Part shown: in pieces, positions 7,401 to 15,789 of the stretch
How positions within the stretch are numbered: the first letter of the stretch is position 1
Layout: the number at the start of each line of letters is the position of its first letter
The notes under the pieces: generated by a model
The model's database searches: none
Told to the model about the DNA's origin: nothing
What the model saw: the letters and a program-made list of their open reading frames with translations, nothing else
Translations under genes and position numbers: made by a program
NCBI GenBank assembly: GCA_910585435.1
Contig: CAJUEJ010000024.1
Location: forward strand, 22,243-67,371
DNA from: an uncultured Hungatella sp.
GTDB taxonomy: Bacteria > Bacillota > Clostridia > Lachnospirales > Lachnospiraceae
DNA: 45,129 nt
Direction of reading: 5' to 3'

Positions 7401-9641
7401 GTAATCCCTGATCTCTTCCTCATAAAATGCTCTCAGCTCTTTCTCAAGAGGATAATTTTTCAGCCGATACCGGTTATCCCCCTTTGTATCCGCATCCTTT
7501 GTCCACCAGAGAGAATTGCCTACCAGCTGCTTCTCGCCGGAAGCGCTGTCATACTCATAGTCCTTATACTGTCTTATCAGGCTGTCCAGCTTTTTTATCT
7601 TGTGGACTACCTCCCGCTCTGGCAGAGGGATACATTTCTTTAAATCATCCTTGTCCCAGGCTACAGAGGGAATCTCTTCCGGCGCGTCCGGATCGTAAAG
7701 GCCAAAGCCCCTCTCATCTGCAGCAGAAGACGTATTCTCTCCCAGAATCTCTTTTAACAGAACCGTCTCCTTGTCCGTTGGACTTTGAATCAGGGACGCA
7801 AGAGGTTTTACTTTCTGGTAAAATGCTTCCTTTCCTTCCTGTTTTGACAGGCGCAGAAGAAGATCCAGGGCTGCGCTGCGCTTCTCTTCTTTTTTGTCCT
7901 CCAGAAGACGTTTCAGGCACTGGGCCATATCCTGTTCGCTCTGTCCCATCAGCAATGCCAGAAGCTCTTTCCTGAGGGTGCCTTTCTTAAACCGCAGCAT
8001 ATCCTCCATCAGGCGGTAATCCTGGCTTTCCAGAGGAAGCTTTTTCACCAGGGAAATAGCCTTGGCCGAGGCAGACTCTTCCGCCAGCCCCATATATTTG
8101 ATAAGCGTCTCTTTTTGCTTTCTGTTTGACGGATGGTACAAAAGCAGGGTAATCAGGCTGGAACGCCCATAGGTACCGGTCATGTCGCCGATAAGGCCGG
8201 CGGCCTCTGTCTTCTTCTCCTCATCCTCCAGCACATATGAAAGGAAGGCCAGCTGGCTGATAATCTGGGCCTGGGTCAGCTCTGCCCTGTACCACGGGAA
8301 AATAAATGGGTCGTAAACCAGCCCTTTTTTAGGCAGCTTTTCATAGACAGCGTGGAATTTATCGTACAGATCTTCGGCTTCTTTTCGGCTGCTATAGTAG
8401 TCGGTCACTGCCGGCTTTTTAGGCTTTTCCTCCCTGGAGGATACGTTGTCCGGATCTCTTAAGGCGTCGCGGATCCATCCGTACAGGGGAACGGAAAATG
8501 CAGGAAGGTACGCCGCCACCAGTTCCAGATCCTCCCAGCATTCCAGTATCACTTTCTTGGCTGTGCGGAGCTTTAATTTTTCATCGAACAGACTCTGGTT
8601 ATAGTAGGAGGCTGTCAGTTTCTGATTCTTGGTGCCGTTTTCGATGAGATCCATCATGGCTTCCACCGCCCGATCCGCCTCCTCAAAACCCAAGGCCCAC
8701 AGAGCCACGCTGATGGCCACGGAATCATTGGTTTTCAGCTGTTCTCTGCAAAGGTCAGGATCCCTTAGGCACAGGCCCATAAGGTTTAACAGCTTGTTGG
8801 TGATCCGGTCAACGCTGTTCTCGTCAAAAATCCCAATCCAGGTTGACACGGCTCTCCTTACGGAGGAGTAGCGGATCAGGTCATGGTCTTCTATGGTTTT
8901 TAAAAGATCCGCGAATGCCTCTTTGGTTCCCTGATCCATGGACTCGCATATGGCCTGGCGCAGGCCCTCCTGAAGCCTGGCGGCCAGAAGAAGGTCATTT
9001 AGCAGTTTTTGCAGCTCTTTATTGTCGCTGCGGAGAATTCCCAGTATCATTTCCCGGTTTAAATAGGCTGTGTTGTTCTCGCTTAAGATAAGGTCTTTTA
9101 AAGCGGATATGACTTTTTCATTTCCCCTGTCTATCTCTGCAGCGTATATCAGGTTAAAGTCCTGGTTGAAGCGCCAGTTGTGTTTTATGTAGTCCAGTTT
9201 TTCCTCGTCCAGCCGGTTGTAGATATAGTCTTCCACGCTGACACCACAGTATCCCAGATTCTCATAGGTGGTTAACAGGGAAAATGCCTCCCTGACGCTG
9301 GGGCCGTATGCGGCGGTGCGCACGGTGCGCCTCATCCAGCCGTAGGAAAAGGGGAACTGATTCAGTTTGTCTATGATACAGAGAAAGGATTCCTCATACT
9401 CTTTGGGGACAAAGGCCTCCATCAGCCTGTGACTTTTGAACCACTTGGAGGGAGTCAGGGCCGGGTCGCTGTAGAAGCGGCCTATCTCGCTGCTTAAGCG
9501 GGAGCTTCTGGTCTGGTTGGAACCGGTTAATTCCCGGGCCAGCTGTTGGTCGGCGGCAGGGAGACGGGAGATCTTTTTTTCCCGTTCTTCCCGTCGTTTT
9601 CTGTCGATGGCTGCCCGTGTGTTATAATCATAATCTGCCAT
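4416..9641 (-). CDS. Giant DUF5724/DUF4132-like protein (MolR/YehI-type)
   Basis: A 1741-residue protein with no signal peptide or membrane segment, so presumably cytoplasmic. The long Leu/Glu/Lys-rich N-terminal half reads as alpha-helical repeats of HEAT/ARM type. The C-terminal 150 residues (DVDLAVSVAHAGGVDPE, then HSTIEMRRAIVE, then DPKTAEIMSK) resemble the conserved end of DUF4132-containing MolR/YehI-like proteins. The family link is from memory of those motifs. A charged, Gly/Glu-rich linker near residues 1395-1440 separates two large parts. The start is the ATG at 9641, with AAGGA upstream, rather than the GTG at 9650. It begins two bases after the stop of the small gene at 9644, so the two are probably translationally coupled. 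Function is unknown; no catalytic motif is recognised. Confidence 0.6.
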   Translation of the reverse strand: MADYDYNTRAAIDRKRREEREKKISRLPAADQQLARELTGSNQTRSSRLSSEIGRFYSDPALTPSKWFKSHRLMEAFVPKEYEESFLCIIDKLNQFPFSYGWMRRTVRTAAYGPSVREAFSLLTTYENLGYCGVSVEDYIYNRLDEEKLDYIKHNWRFNQDFNLIYAAEIDRGNEKVISALKDLILSENNTAYLNREMILGILRSDNKELQKLLNDLLLAARLQEGLRQAICESMDQGTKEAFADLLKTIEDHDLIRYSSVRRAVSTWIGIFDENSVDRITNKLLNLMGLCLRDPDLCREQLKTNDSVAISVALWALGFEEADRAVEAMMDLIENGTKNQKLTASYYNQSLFDEKLKLRTAKKVILECWEDLELVAAYLPAFSVPLYGWIRDALRDPDNVSSREEKPKKPAVTDYYSSRKEAEDLYDKFHAVYEKLPKKGLVYDPFIFPWYRAELTQAQIISQLAFLSYVLEDEEKKTEAAGLIGDMTGTYGRSSLITLLLYHPSNRKQKETLIKYMGLAEESASAKAISLVKKLPLESQDYRLMEDMLRFKKGTLRKELLALLMGQSEQDMAQCLKRLLEDKKEEKRSAALDLLLRLSKQEGKEAFYQKVKPLASLIQSPTDKETVLLKEILGENTSSAADERGFGLYDPDAPEEIPSVAWDKDDLKKCIPLPEREVVHKIKKLDSLIRQYKDYEYDSASGEKQLVGNSLWWTKDADTKGDNRYRLKNYPLEKELRAFYEEEIRDYGTFVEMEARMLLGNSQAYENGKKFYQAVFGKMPFKPEPYTVEYGKQLSEIRAIYRREFLDKKLLFSGGVQAALLLTPVLNRKNMVISYEYRDWRDRIAKSETCVSNLRFFDRLFEGLAYWETDQEFTKAFWAAWGIETKCKEDRERSQFVTGIRNMSGQGAGTMTPITPYWFLKAYHMGLVSKDIVYKAILNYFHRGKNLEALTQLVKGEYKKPANRRNWQCFFGEAMASEIMEKGADLVGPETWCGKLIKELYDAIVPVLVDIELRRGEAETEVSCDMSGITYIRGVEYLVRILMALGKDPLSRDAYYSWYYRSGNGKKEVLSRLLKACYPAQEDDGQTLAGALKGTSIKADRLVEVAMYAPQWIDVIQDYLGWKGLKSGCYYFMAHMNERFDDQRKAVIARYTPLEPEELQDGAFDIDWFRECYELLGEKNFSLLYKAAKYISDGQKHSRARKYADAATGKTSLEALEAEIEARRNKDLLMSYGLVPFGENRESDMVKRYQFIQNYSKEAKQFGAQRRASETKAAHIGLVNLSVHAGFADVTRLTLNMETRLIEEFKPYMQWKPVDDVELCLQVGEDGKSEILCRKQEKILKSVPSRLGKDPYVLEVKDAHKKLKEQYVRTKKLMEESMENGAWFTAAETAGLLKNPVVKAVLEPLVFAGEQGMGFVSAAEEGRGGDAPGPLPEEIKAGAGSAILPEETEAGTDFGREKIRLTSWDGESRILEGSEKIRIAHPLDFYKAGLWHEYQKILFDRQIRQPFKQVFRELYVKLSEEEDQTASRMFAGNQIQPQKTVGCLKSRRWVADYEEGLQKVYYKENIVARIYALADWFSPSDIEAPTLEWVEFSDRKTFRPLKIREVPELIYSEVMRDVDLAVSVAHAGGVDPETSHSTIEMRRAIVEFNLPLFGLKNVTLKDSHALIQGSRADYTVHLGSGVVHQKGGSMLHILPVHSQKRGKLFLPFVDEDPKTAEIMSKIVFLAEDKKIKDPTVLDQIM

Positions 9642-9643
9642 GT

Positions 9644-10063
9644 TTACCACATCCTTCCTGAAAGCATTGTGAGTTTGACAAAGGTGAAGGTACTTTCTTT
9701 TGTAATTTTTATGGGGGCGTCCAGGGATTCCAGGGGTTCATCATCCAGGAAAATACGGTAGATTCCGTCTTCAAAGCATTGGATGGCGTTGTCTCTGGCT
9801 TTCTGGAGATCGGCTTTTTGATCGCCGTAGTTAATGCCGAAGGATACTTTGCCGGACTGGGCCTGGTCGTCGATCTCCTGTTTTGTGAGACAGGTTAAGA
9901 GCGCTGCGTTTTCCATGTTCTGGTTGTATTGTGCTACGCCTGTGTCTGTCAGCGCCAGGATGAGATCACGGACAGTGGCAGGGGTTCCCTCTATGATGCA
10001 GGTTTGGGGAACTACGGACTGGCGGCGTTTGGATATTTGCTTTAGGTTGACTTGGATTTCCAA
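9644..10063 (-). CDS. Small conserved partner protein of the giant DUF protein
   Basis: A 139-residue soluble protein not assigned to a family. The N-terminal third (strand-rich, then TVRDLILALTDTG) and the C-terminal strands (GIYRIFLDDEPLE, then FTFVKLTML) would suit a small beta-grasp-like fold, but this is only an impression. The start is TTG at 10063, preceded by AAAGGGGG about 11 bases upstream; no suitable ATG exists. The stop is two bases before the ATG of the 1741-residue protein (TAA-AC-ATG), which implies coupled synthesis and possibly a complex. It is the fourth gene of the operon that starts with the dGTPase gene. Confidence 0.65.
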   Translation of the reverse strand: MEIQVNLKQISKRRQSVVPQTCIIEGTPATVRDLILALTDTGVAQYNQNMENAALLTCLTKQEIDDQAQSGKVSFGINYGDQKADLQKARDNAIQCFEDGIYRIFLDDEPLESLDAPIKITKESTFTFVKLTMLSGRMW

Positions 10064-10097
10064 TTTTTTGCTGGCCCCCTTTCTTGGTTAAATAATA

Positions 10098-11033
10098 TTA
10101 TAGACAGCTGTCTGAAAAATATTTTCCTATGCCGGCTATGAATGATAATGCCTGTGGTTTTAATTCCTCCGGGAAGGAGGTCAGTACCGGGGCTGTTTCA
10201 AAGCTTAAGGTTTTGCTGAATTTTATGTTTTTCAGGCCTTTTATAAATCCATTCCAATCAGTGGAGGGAAGATTCTCACGGGTTTTTGTGAAAGTAAAAG
10301 GAACCTGATGAAGGTCAGAGACTCCGTCATTGTCATGGATATGGAGAACCTTTAAGCGGTAATCCAGGGTTGTGATAAAGTCCTCGAAGTCAAGGCCTGT
10401 TAAGTTGGCGTGGCCTGTGTCAAAGCAGAAGCCCAGAACCTGGGCATGGTATCTGTCGTTCATCCGGTCTATTCGGTCTGCCGCCTTTCTGGCGTTGCAG
10501 CAGGGGCCTTCTACCAGGTGGCCGTTCAGGCTGTCGTACAGGTTTTCAATACACATGGTGATCCCCATGTCCTTTGCCATGGGGGCCAGATTGTCTAAAA
10601 ACATTTCCGTGCGTCTCCACTCTTCCTCTTCGGATCCCAGAAAATATGCCAGCTTAAAGCCGTGGATAACGATGCAGGGACAGTTAAAAAATGCACATAT
10701 CTGCATGCTTTTAGGCGCAACCACATCCCGAAGATAATCGTTTAGAGCTTTGGCGGCTCTCGGTACATAGTTGGGATAGGGCATGTGCATCTGGTTAATG
10801 GTGATTCCTGCTTCGTCTGCACCTTTTTTATGAGGGGCAAAGAAATGTTCCAGCTCCTGAAGGGATTGGTCGAAAAAGGTGTTTACCTCTGACTGATACA
10901 GGGAGGAATTTAAAAGGTAACCGTTCAGGCTGAAGTCCCCGCAGGAAAATCCGGCCTGTCTCATAAGCCTGAAGCCTTCGCCGGGACAGTTGTCCTCTAC
11001 TATGTTTTTGGTCTGTACTCCAATCGGAAGCAT
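10098..11033 (-). CDS. Sugar phosphate isomerase/epimerase-like TIM barrel
   Basis: A 311-residue xylose-isomerase-like TIM barrel (AP-endonuclease-2 superfamily), likely a divalent-metal enzyme acting on a sugar or polyol. Candidate metal ligands sit in the expected order: HMPY near residue 103, Glu in MCIENLYD, FDTGHANL, HIHDNDG followed by HQVPF, and Glu in SFETAP near the C-terminus. The start ATG at 11033 follows AGAGAGG. It lies 45 bases downstream of a second TIM-barrel gene of similar sequence (11,079-12,467), suggesting duplication; only that neighbour carries the extra Rossmann module. The substrate is unknown. Confidence 0.8.
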   Translation of the reverse strand: MLPIGVQTKNIVEDNCPGEGFRLMRQAGFSCGDFSLNGYLLNSSLYQSEVNTFFDQSLQELEHFFAPHKKGADEAGITINQMHMPYPNYVPRAAKALNDYLRDVVAPKSMQICAFFNCPCIVIHGFKLAYFLGSEEEEWRRTEMFLDNLAPMAKDMGITMCIENLYDSLNGHLVEGPCCNARKAADRIDRMNDRYHAQVLGFCFDTGHANLTGLDFEDFITTLDYRLKVLHIHDNDGVSDLHQVPFTFTKTRENLPSTDWNGFIKGLKNIKFSKTLSFETAPVLTSFPEELKPQALSFIAGIGKYFSDSCL

Positions 11034-11078
11034 GTCTGTTTACCTCTCTTTTTGTCTGTATTGCTGTCTTGGACAAGT

Positions 11079-12467
11079 CTACTCACTTCTCTCCAGCCTG
11101 TCAAAATAGAAGGATGGCATATACTCGTCGCTGAAGAATTCAATGTCATTTTGGATCCCCATATCCCGAAGCTGTTTTTCTATCTCCCGATAGTAAATAT
11201 TGCAGATGAAGATAACGCAGTCTTCAGGCAGCTGCTTTAAGCTCTCAGGGGATTTTACTTTCAGGCCGCTAAACCAGGTTCCCCAGAGTTTGGAATTGTT
11301 GTCGCAGGTGTAGAGGGGCGGGTAATCCTGGCCGTAACATTTCATGTAGTTGCGGCACATGTTTCCTGCGCCGAAAAGAACCACAGATTTATATTTTTTG
11401 AGAAGCTTCTCCATGTTGATCTGCCATTTAAAATATTCGCCTACAGCTTTGGCAAGCTGCAGAAGCTGAGGGCGCAATATTGGCGAGAAGAAACCGGCTG
11501 TTGTTGCAAAATCCAGGAGCAGCTGGCCGTCAAAGGATATGGAGCGGAGGCCGCGGATCAGGCCCAGCCAGTCGGTGTTGGTCTGGCCGAAGCCAGAGCA
11601 GGTGAAGGGGAGCATGGAGGATTCTTTCGTGCCGTCACAGTCCCGCAAAATCACTGCTTTGATACGGCTTCCCATGGCAGTGATGAATTCCTGCATGTTC
11701 TGTCCGCACAGGTTGCAGGTGCCTGCATCCATACAGAAGCCGAAGCGCTCCCCTCCTGCCTGGGCATTCAGGCTGTCAACCCACCAGGCAGCCTCAAAGG
11801 CATCGGAACAGATTCCCCGGGTCAGATGGCCGTTTACGTCGCGGCACTGGTTTTCCAGGAGAATCATCATGTTGTGTTCTCTGGCTGTGTCCGCCAGTTT
11901 CAGATAGTATTCTCTGTTTACGTTCCATTCCTCTCCACGGTTTATGCCGGAAAACAGGGGCCTGACTATCATATAACGGCAGCCTGCGACACCGCAGACT
12001 TTCAGGCCTTCCCGGGCCAGATCCAGAAGAAGAGTATTTACGTCCTGCCGCTTTGTATCTCTTTGCAGGTAGGGGGCACGGGCTATGGTAGTGGTTATGC
12101 CGGCTTTCCTGTAGTAGGACAGCAAACGCTCCATGTTGTTTTTAAGCTCTGACGGATGCTGGGATACCAGGGGCCTGGTTGTTTCTTCCGGCTTGTTCCC
12201 AGTGGCTTGGTTGTTTAGGTTGTCTGAGTTGTCTGGGCTATTTGGATTATTTTGGTTGTCTGGACTATCTGGGCCATTTGGGTTATCTGGCTTATTTAGG
12301 TTATTCTGCTGATTCTGTTTTTTTCCCAGGTTTTCCAGTTCTCCTGGCGAGCAGAACATGGATAGATCCAGCAGAATATCTTTGAAACCTGCTGCCGTGA
12401 TATCCATGACTCCCTGTGCCGGCCGGATGCTGTCTATGATTCCTGCCGGGGTACAAATAATGTTCAT
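11079..12467 (-). CDS. TIM-barrel isomerase-like protein with C-terminal Rossmann module
   Basis: 462 residues in two parts. Residues 1-350 are a TIM barrel like the next gene (matching blocks: LLENQCRDVNGHL, FCMDAGTCNLCG, VILRDCDG, TCSGFGQTNTDW). The central Asp-x-Gly-His of the paralogue is here DAGTC, so metal binding may be altered. Residues 51-92 are an Asn/Pro/Asp-rich low-complexity insert near the end of the first barrel unit. Residues 352-462 are a Rossmann-like module (VVLFGAGNM, then CDNNSKLWGTW, then YYREIEKQLRDMGI), the same type found in nine other proteins of this window. The ATG at 12467 has AAAGGAG 9 bases upstream, inside the end of the dGTPase gene 6 bases away. The role is unknown; the module links it to the glycan island. 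Confidence 0.72.
   Translation of the reverse strand: MNIICTPAGIIDSIRPAQGVMDITAAGFKDILLDLSMFCSPGELENLGKKQNQQNNLNKPDNPNGPDSPDNQNNPNSPDNSDNLNNQATGNKPEETTRPLVSQHPSELKNNMERLLSYYRKAGITTTIARAPYLQRDTKRQDVNTLLLDLAREGLKVCGVAGCRYMIVRPLFSGINRGEEWNVNREYYLKLADTAREHNMMILLENQCRDVNGHLTRGICSDAFEAAWWVDSLNAQAGGERFGFCMDAGTCNLCGQNMQEFITAMGSRIKAVILRDCDGTKESSMLPFTCSGFGQTNTDWLGLIRGLRSISFDGQLLLDFATTAGFFSPILRPQLLQLAKAVGEYFKWQINMEKLLKKYKSVVLFGAGNMCRNYMKCYGQDYPPLYTCDNNSKLWGTWFSGLKVKSPESLKQLPEDCVIFICNIYYREIEKQLRDMGIQNDIEFFSDEYMPSFYFDRLERSE
12192..12317 (-). repeat. Low-complexity coding repeat (Asn/Pro/Asp)
   Basis: Codons 51-92 of the TIM-barrel gene are built from degenerate 9-nt units giving NPN, PDN and similar tripeptides. 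The imperfect tandem structure suggests expansion by replication slippage. The reading frame stays open, so unit-number changes of 9 nt would be tolerated. Confidence 0.75.
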
Positions 12468-12473
12468 CTTTGT

Positions 12474-13790
12474 TTACTCCTTTACCTTCTTCCCCGAATA
12501 TTTTTCATACATAAATATGGCATAGGTCTCCATCATTCCGGAAATGTAATCGCAGACCAGGCGTTTCTGATACTGGTCCGCATTCTTGCCTGCCAGATCC
12601 TCATACTGCTGTATCAGCTCTCCTGCCCGGTATTCCGGAGGAAGGTACATGGTATCATTCAGATAGAGCTCGGTCAAATACCGCAGGATTTCATTTCCCT
12701 GCTGCTCATACTGATATACCTGGTCATTGTGATTGATGCACTGGAAAACCAGCTTCTTCAGCCCGTTTACCAGCTCTTTATAGTTTAAGAATCCAAGCTC
12801 CTCTTTCTGCCGGGTTCCTGTTATCTCCCTCTGCCCATCCTCCACCGGCACCAGTCCTATGTCGTTTAAAAATAAATGGATCAGGGAAGAGGTCAGCTCC
12901 TGGCGGAACAGCTTTGAGTACTGCGTGGAGTCGATTTTATTATGTCCGAATCCGGCCTTTTCTTTGGCATTTCCCACCAGCTCCAACAATTTAAGGTAGG
13001 ACTCTGATTCTCCGTATTTCGCCTTATAATCATGGAGCAATTCGTCGCAGGTAAAGGCCTTTATCCGAAGCCCGTCCTCCAGATCATGGGCCGCATAGGC
13101 AATCTCATCCGCCAAATCCACAATCTGCACATCGATGGTCCGGACGGTGATTCCACTGTCATCAACAGCTTTTTTCAAAAGCTCATAATCGTCGTCGTAA
13201 ATAAATTTCTGGCTCTCTTTTCCACTGTCATATGCCTTTTTATCGAATTTCGTAAAATATTTTACAACGCTGAACATGCCGCGATAGGTCAGATTTAAGC
13301 CCCTGAAGTCCGGCTTTTTCTTTTCTACATTGGTCATGATTCGCAGTGTCTGGGCGTTTCCCTCGAATCCTCCCACATCCAGAAATAACTGATTCAGCAT
13401 CCGTTCTCCCGAGTGGCCAAAAGGAGGGTTGCCTATATCATGGGCCAGCGCTCCCATCTCTACCACATAGCTTTCCCCCGATTCATACCCGATGGCGCTG
13501 GCGATGGACCTGGCAATCTGAGCCACCTCCAGGCTGTGGGTCAGCCGGTTGCGGAAGAACTGATCCTTCTTGATTCCCAGAAGCTGCATCTTCCCCTGCA
13601 GCCGCCTGAAAGAGGAGGAATACATGATTCTGGCGTAGTCTCTCTGGAAAGGCCCGTCCGGTCTGTATCGGGATTCCTCTTCGTAGATATAGGACTCCAT
13701 AGAGTCTGTCCGGACCGGACTGAGATAACAACGCTTCAGTTTATCTGAGGCAATTTCTAACGGACTTTTATTGATAGCGGATTCGCTCAT
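12474..13790 (-). CDS. dgt: Deoxyguanosinetriphosphate triphosphohydrolase-like HD protein
   Basis: A 438-residue HD-superfamily phosphohydrolase that converts dGTP (or other dNTPs) to the deoxynucleoside and triphosphate, affecting nucleotide pools. The metal-binding HD signature is complete: His85 in RLTHSLEVAQ, His117-Asp118 in the block AHDIGNPPFGHSGE, and Asp around 225-228 in IVDLADEIAYAAHD. The FRRLQGKMQL stretch near residue 62 is also typical of the family. Length fits. The ATG at 13790 has GGAGG 5 bases upstream. It is the first gene of a minus-strand operon running to 4416; no terminator or long spacer interrupts the five genes. Whether it prefers dGTP cannot be told from the sequence. 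Confidence 0.92.
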   Translation of the reverse strand: MSESAINKSPLEIASDKLKRCYLSPVRTDSMESYIYEEESRYRPDGPFQRDYARIMYSSSFRRLQGKMQLLGIKKDQFFRNRLTHSLEVAQIARSIASAIGYESGESYVVEMGALAHDIGNPPFGHSGERMLNQLFLDVGGFEGNAQTLRIMTNVEKKKPDFRGLNLTYRGMFSVVKYFTKFDKKAYDSGKESQKFIYDDDYELLKKAVDDSGITVRTIDVQIVDLADEIAYAAHDLEDGLRIKAFTCDELLHDYKAKYGESESYLKLLELVGNAKEKAGFGHNKIDSTQYSKLFRQELTSSLIHLFLNDIGLVPVEDGQREITGTRQKEELGFLNYKELVNGLKKLVFQCINHNDQVYQYEQQGNEILRYLTELYLNDTMYLPPEYRAGELIQQYEDLAGKNADQYQKRLVCDYISGMMETYAIFMYEKYSGKKVKE

Positions 13791-13821
13791 GACGGCCTCC
13801 TCTCAAAGAATGATTTCTTTT

Positions 13822-13850
13822 ATCATACTACAAAACCGGGTATATTTCTA
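13822..13850 (-). promoter_or_regulatory. Candidate promoter of the dGTPase operon
   Basis: Minus-strand -35 TAGAAA (13850-13845) and -10 TATGAT (13827-13822) with 17-bp spacing, 31 bases before the dgt ATG. The -35 matches consensus at four of six positions. Confidence 0.4.
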
Positions 13851-13892
13851 TAGGATGTTAGAATTATAACTGCATTATATCCTACCGCTGCC

Positions 13893-13922
13893 TTGTCATA
13901 AGGAGACTTTTTGTGGTAAAAT
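13893..13922 (+). promoter_or_regulatory. Promoter of the AAA-ATPase/PD-(D/E)XK gene
   Basis: -35 TTGTCA (13893-13898) and -10 TAAAAT (13917-13922) are spaced 18 bp apart, with TG one base upstream of the -10 (extended -10). It reads away from the divergent dgt promoter. Confidence 0.6.
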
Positions 13923-13978
13923 ATATTTAGATCAAAAACTTTCAATCATATGGTTAGAAGGGAGAGAATGAAACTTGT

Positions 13979-15553
13979 ATGGGACAATATCTAAATCCAG
14001 ACAATGAATTCTTCCGTCAGTCAGTGACAGACGAACTCTATGTTGATAAAACACAGCTGATTTCTGTTATCAATCAAAAGCTGAATAAGACCCGATTAAA
14101 ATATGTCTGCGTAAGCCGTCCCCGGCGTTTTGGAAAATCCATGGCTGCGGACATGCTTTCTGCTTATTACAGTAAAGGCTGCGATTCGAGAGAACTGTTT
14201 GCCGGAAAAAACATTGAAAAAGAGACTTCTTATAAAACACATTTGAATCAGCACAATGTCATTCGGCTGGATATACAGAGATTTCTGTTCAGCCAAAGCC
14301 ACCTTAACATTTTTATTGATAAAATTCAGCAATCTGTCATCAAAGATATGCAGGCTGCGTTTGGCGATTATTTTACTGCGGACCAATACGGTCTTCCCGA
14401 TGTCCTGGAACAGATCTATGCACATACAAAAAAGGGCTTTATTTTTATCATAGATGAGTGGGATTGCGTATTCCGGTTTGCTAAAGACTGTCCGAATATT
14501 CAGAAGTCTTATCTGGACTTTTTAAGAGGCCTTTTCAAGGGTGCTGAATACGTAGAACTGGCATACATGACCGGCATACTTCCAATTAAAAAATACGGTG
14601 AACACTCAGCAATCAATATTTTTGATGAATACTCCATGGTGGAATCCAAGAATTTGGGAGAATATTTTGGCTTCACGAAAGAAGAGGTACAGGAACAATG
14701 CCTCCGGCAGGGAGTCGATTTCTCGGAAATGGAGAGATGGTATGACGGATACCAGTTGGGAAACGTCCATATCTACAATCCAAAATCCGTTGTAGATGTG
14801 CTGACATGGAAAAAATTCAAAAGCTATTGGACCGGTACGGAAACTTATGAGGCTCTGAAAATATATATCGACCGGAATTTTGACGGTTTGAAAGAGGCAA
14901 TTATTGAAATGCTGGGAAACGGGCGATGCAGAATCAATCCCCGCAAATTCCAGAACGATATGACTACCTTCCAAACCAAAGACGATATACTGACTCTCCT
15001 GATTCACCTTGGATACTTAACATTTGATGATGAGACAGATGAGACATTTATTCCTAATCAGGAAATTTCACAGGAATTTCTAAATGCCATCGAAGGTCCC
15101 GGTTGGGATAGGGTCGCCCAGTCACTTGCCCGTTCCGCCAGCCTTCTTGAAAGTACATGGGCGATGAACGGCGCGGCTGTGGCAGATGAAATAGCGGCAA
15201 TTCATAATGAAACTGCATCGATTCTCAAATATAACGACGAAAACTCGTTAAAATGTACGGTTCTTCTGGCTTATTATAGTGCGAAGGCATATTATCTGCC
15301 TCCTCTCCTGGAACTGCCGTCAGGGAAAGGGTTCGCTGATGTGGTATACCTTCCCAAACCGAGTACCGGCTATCCGGCTCTGCTGATTGAATTGAAATGG
15401 AACAAATCTGCCGGCGGAGCTATTGCACAGATTAAGACCCGGCAGTATGCTGACTGGGTCAAAGAATATACGGGAGATATTTTGCTTGTCGGAATTAACT
15501 ATAATGAGGAAAAAGGGCATGCGTGTGTGATTGAGAAATTTCATACCTGGTAA
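13979..15553 (+). CDS. AAA-ATPase-like / PD-(D/E)XK nuclease-like protein (PF09820 type)
   Basis: A 524-residue protein of the AAA-ATPase_like family with a C-terminal DUF1703-type PD-(D/E)XK domain, abundant in gut anaerobes and of unknown biological role. The Walker A-like loop is SRPRRFGKS (46-54) and Walker B is FIFIIDEWD (about 153-161). The central LGEYFGFTKEEV and WYDGYQLG blocks are family hallmarks. The C-terminal nuclease-like motif has Asp in GFADVVY and the ELKW core. The ATG at 13979 gives the usual MGxYLNPDN start. A GGGAG ribosome site lies 13 bases upstream and nearer to an out-of-frame ATG at 13968, which opens an 8-codon ORF overlapping the true start. A decayed relative lies just downstream in opposite orientation. 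Confidence 0.88.
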   Translation: MGQYLNPDNEFFRQSVTDELYVDKTQLISVINQKLNKTRLKYVCVSRPRRFGKSMAADMLSAYYSKGCDSRELFAGKNIEKETSYKTHLNQHNVIRLDIQRFLFSQSHLNIFIDKIQQSVIKDMQAAFGDYFTADQYGLPDVLEQIYAHTKKGFIFIIDEWDCVFRFAKDCPNIQKSYLDFLRGLFKGAEYVELAYMTGILPIKKYGEHSAINIFDEYSMVESKNLGEYFGFTKEEVQEQCLRQGVDFSEMERWYDGYQLGNVHIYNPKSVVDVLTWKKFKSYWTGTETYEALKIYIDRNFDGLKEAIIEMLGNGRCRINPRKFQNDMTTFQTKDDILTLLIHLGYLTFDDETDETFIPNQEISQEFLNAIEGPGWDRVAQSLARSASLLESTWAMNGAAVADEIAAIHNETASILKYNDENSLKCTVLLAYYSAKAYYLPPLLELPSGKGFADVVYLPKPSTGYPALLIELKWNKSAGGAIAQIKTRQYADWVKEYTGDILLVGINYNEEKGHACVIEKFHTW

Positions 15554-15561
15554 ATGGTTAA

Positions 15562-15600
15562 GGTGTAAAGTTTTTGATGGAATCAAACTTTACACCTTTC
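15562..15600 (+). terminator. Terminator of the AAA-ATPase gene
   Basis: A perfect 12-bp stem, GGTGTAAAGTTT (15562-15573) with AAACTTTACACC (15585-15596), is followed by TTTC, nine bases after the stop codon. The T-run is short, but the stem is strong. The left flank reads AA, so minus-strand use is unlikely. Confidence 0.7.
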
Positions 15601-15662
15601 TTATCAGCCAGTTAAGGTAATCCATACGTTTTAAACCACCTCTTCATTCTTTAAAAGGTAAT

Positions 15663-15707
15663 GGAATCCATTTTTTTGGCTTATCAAAAAAATATGGAAT
15701 TGATTCC
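15663..15707. repeat. AT-rich imperfect inverted repeat
   Basis: GGAATC (15663-15668) pairs with GATTCC (15702-15707). Inside, CCATTTTTTTG pairs with CAAAAAAATATGG across a short loop, with two bulged bases. A run of six T follows on the plus strand. It lies in the 236-bp spacer between the ATPase gene and the pseudogene. It could be a terminator or a leftover of an inserted element; nothing else is seen in that spacer. Confidence 0.5.
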
Positions 15708-15789
15708 GTTTTTTATAATTATTCATTCTTCGGCTTTATAGTTATATCATCTACCCCATTTAAAGATATAATTGTCATTTTCTACCCTG

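Noticed and set aside
12192..12317. Short tandem units resembling a CRISPR array
   Set aside because: Units are 9 nt without spacers, lie in frame within a gene, and no Cas genes are present.
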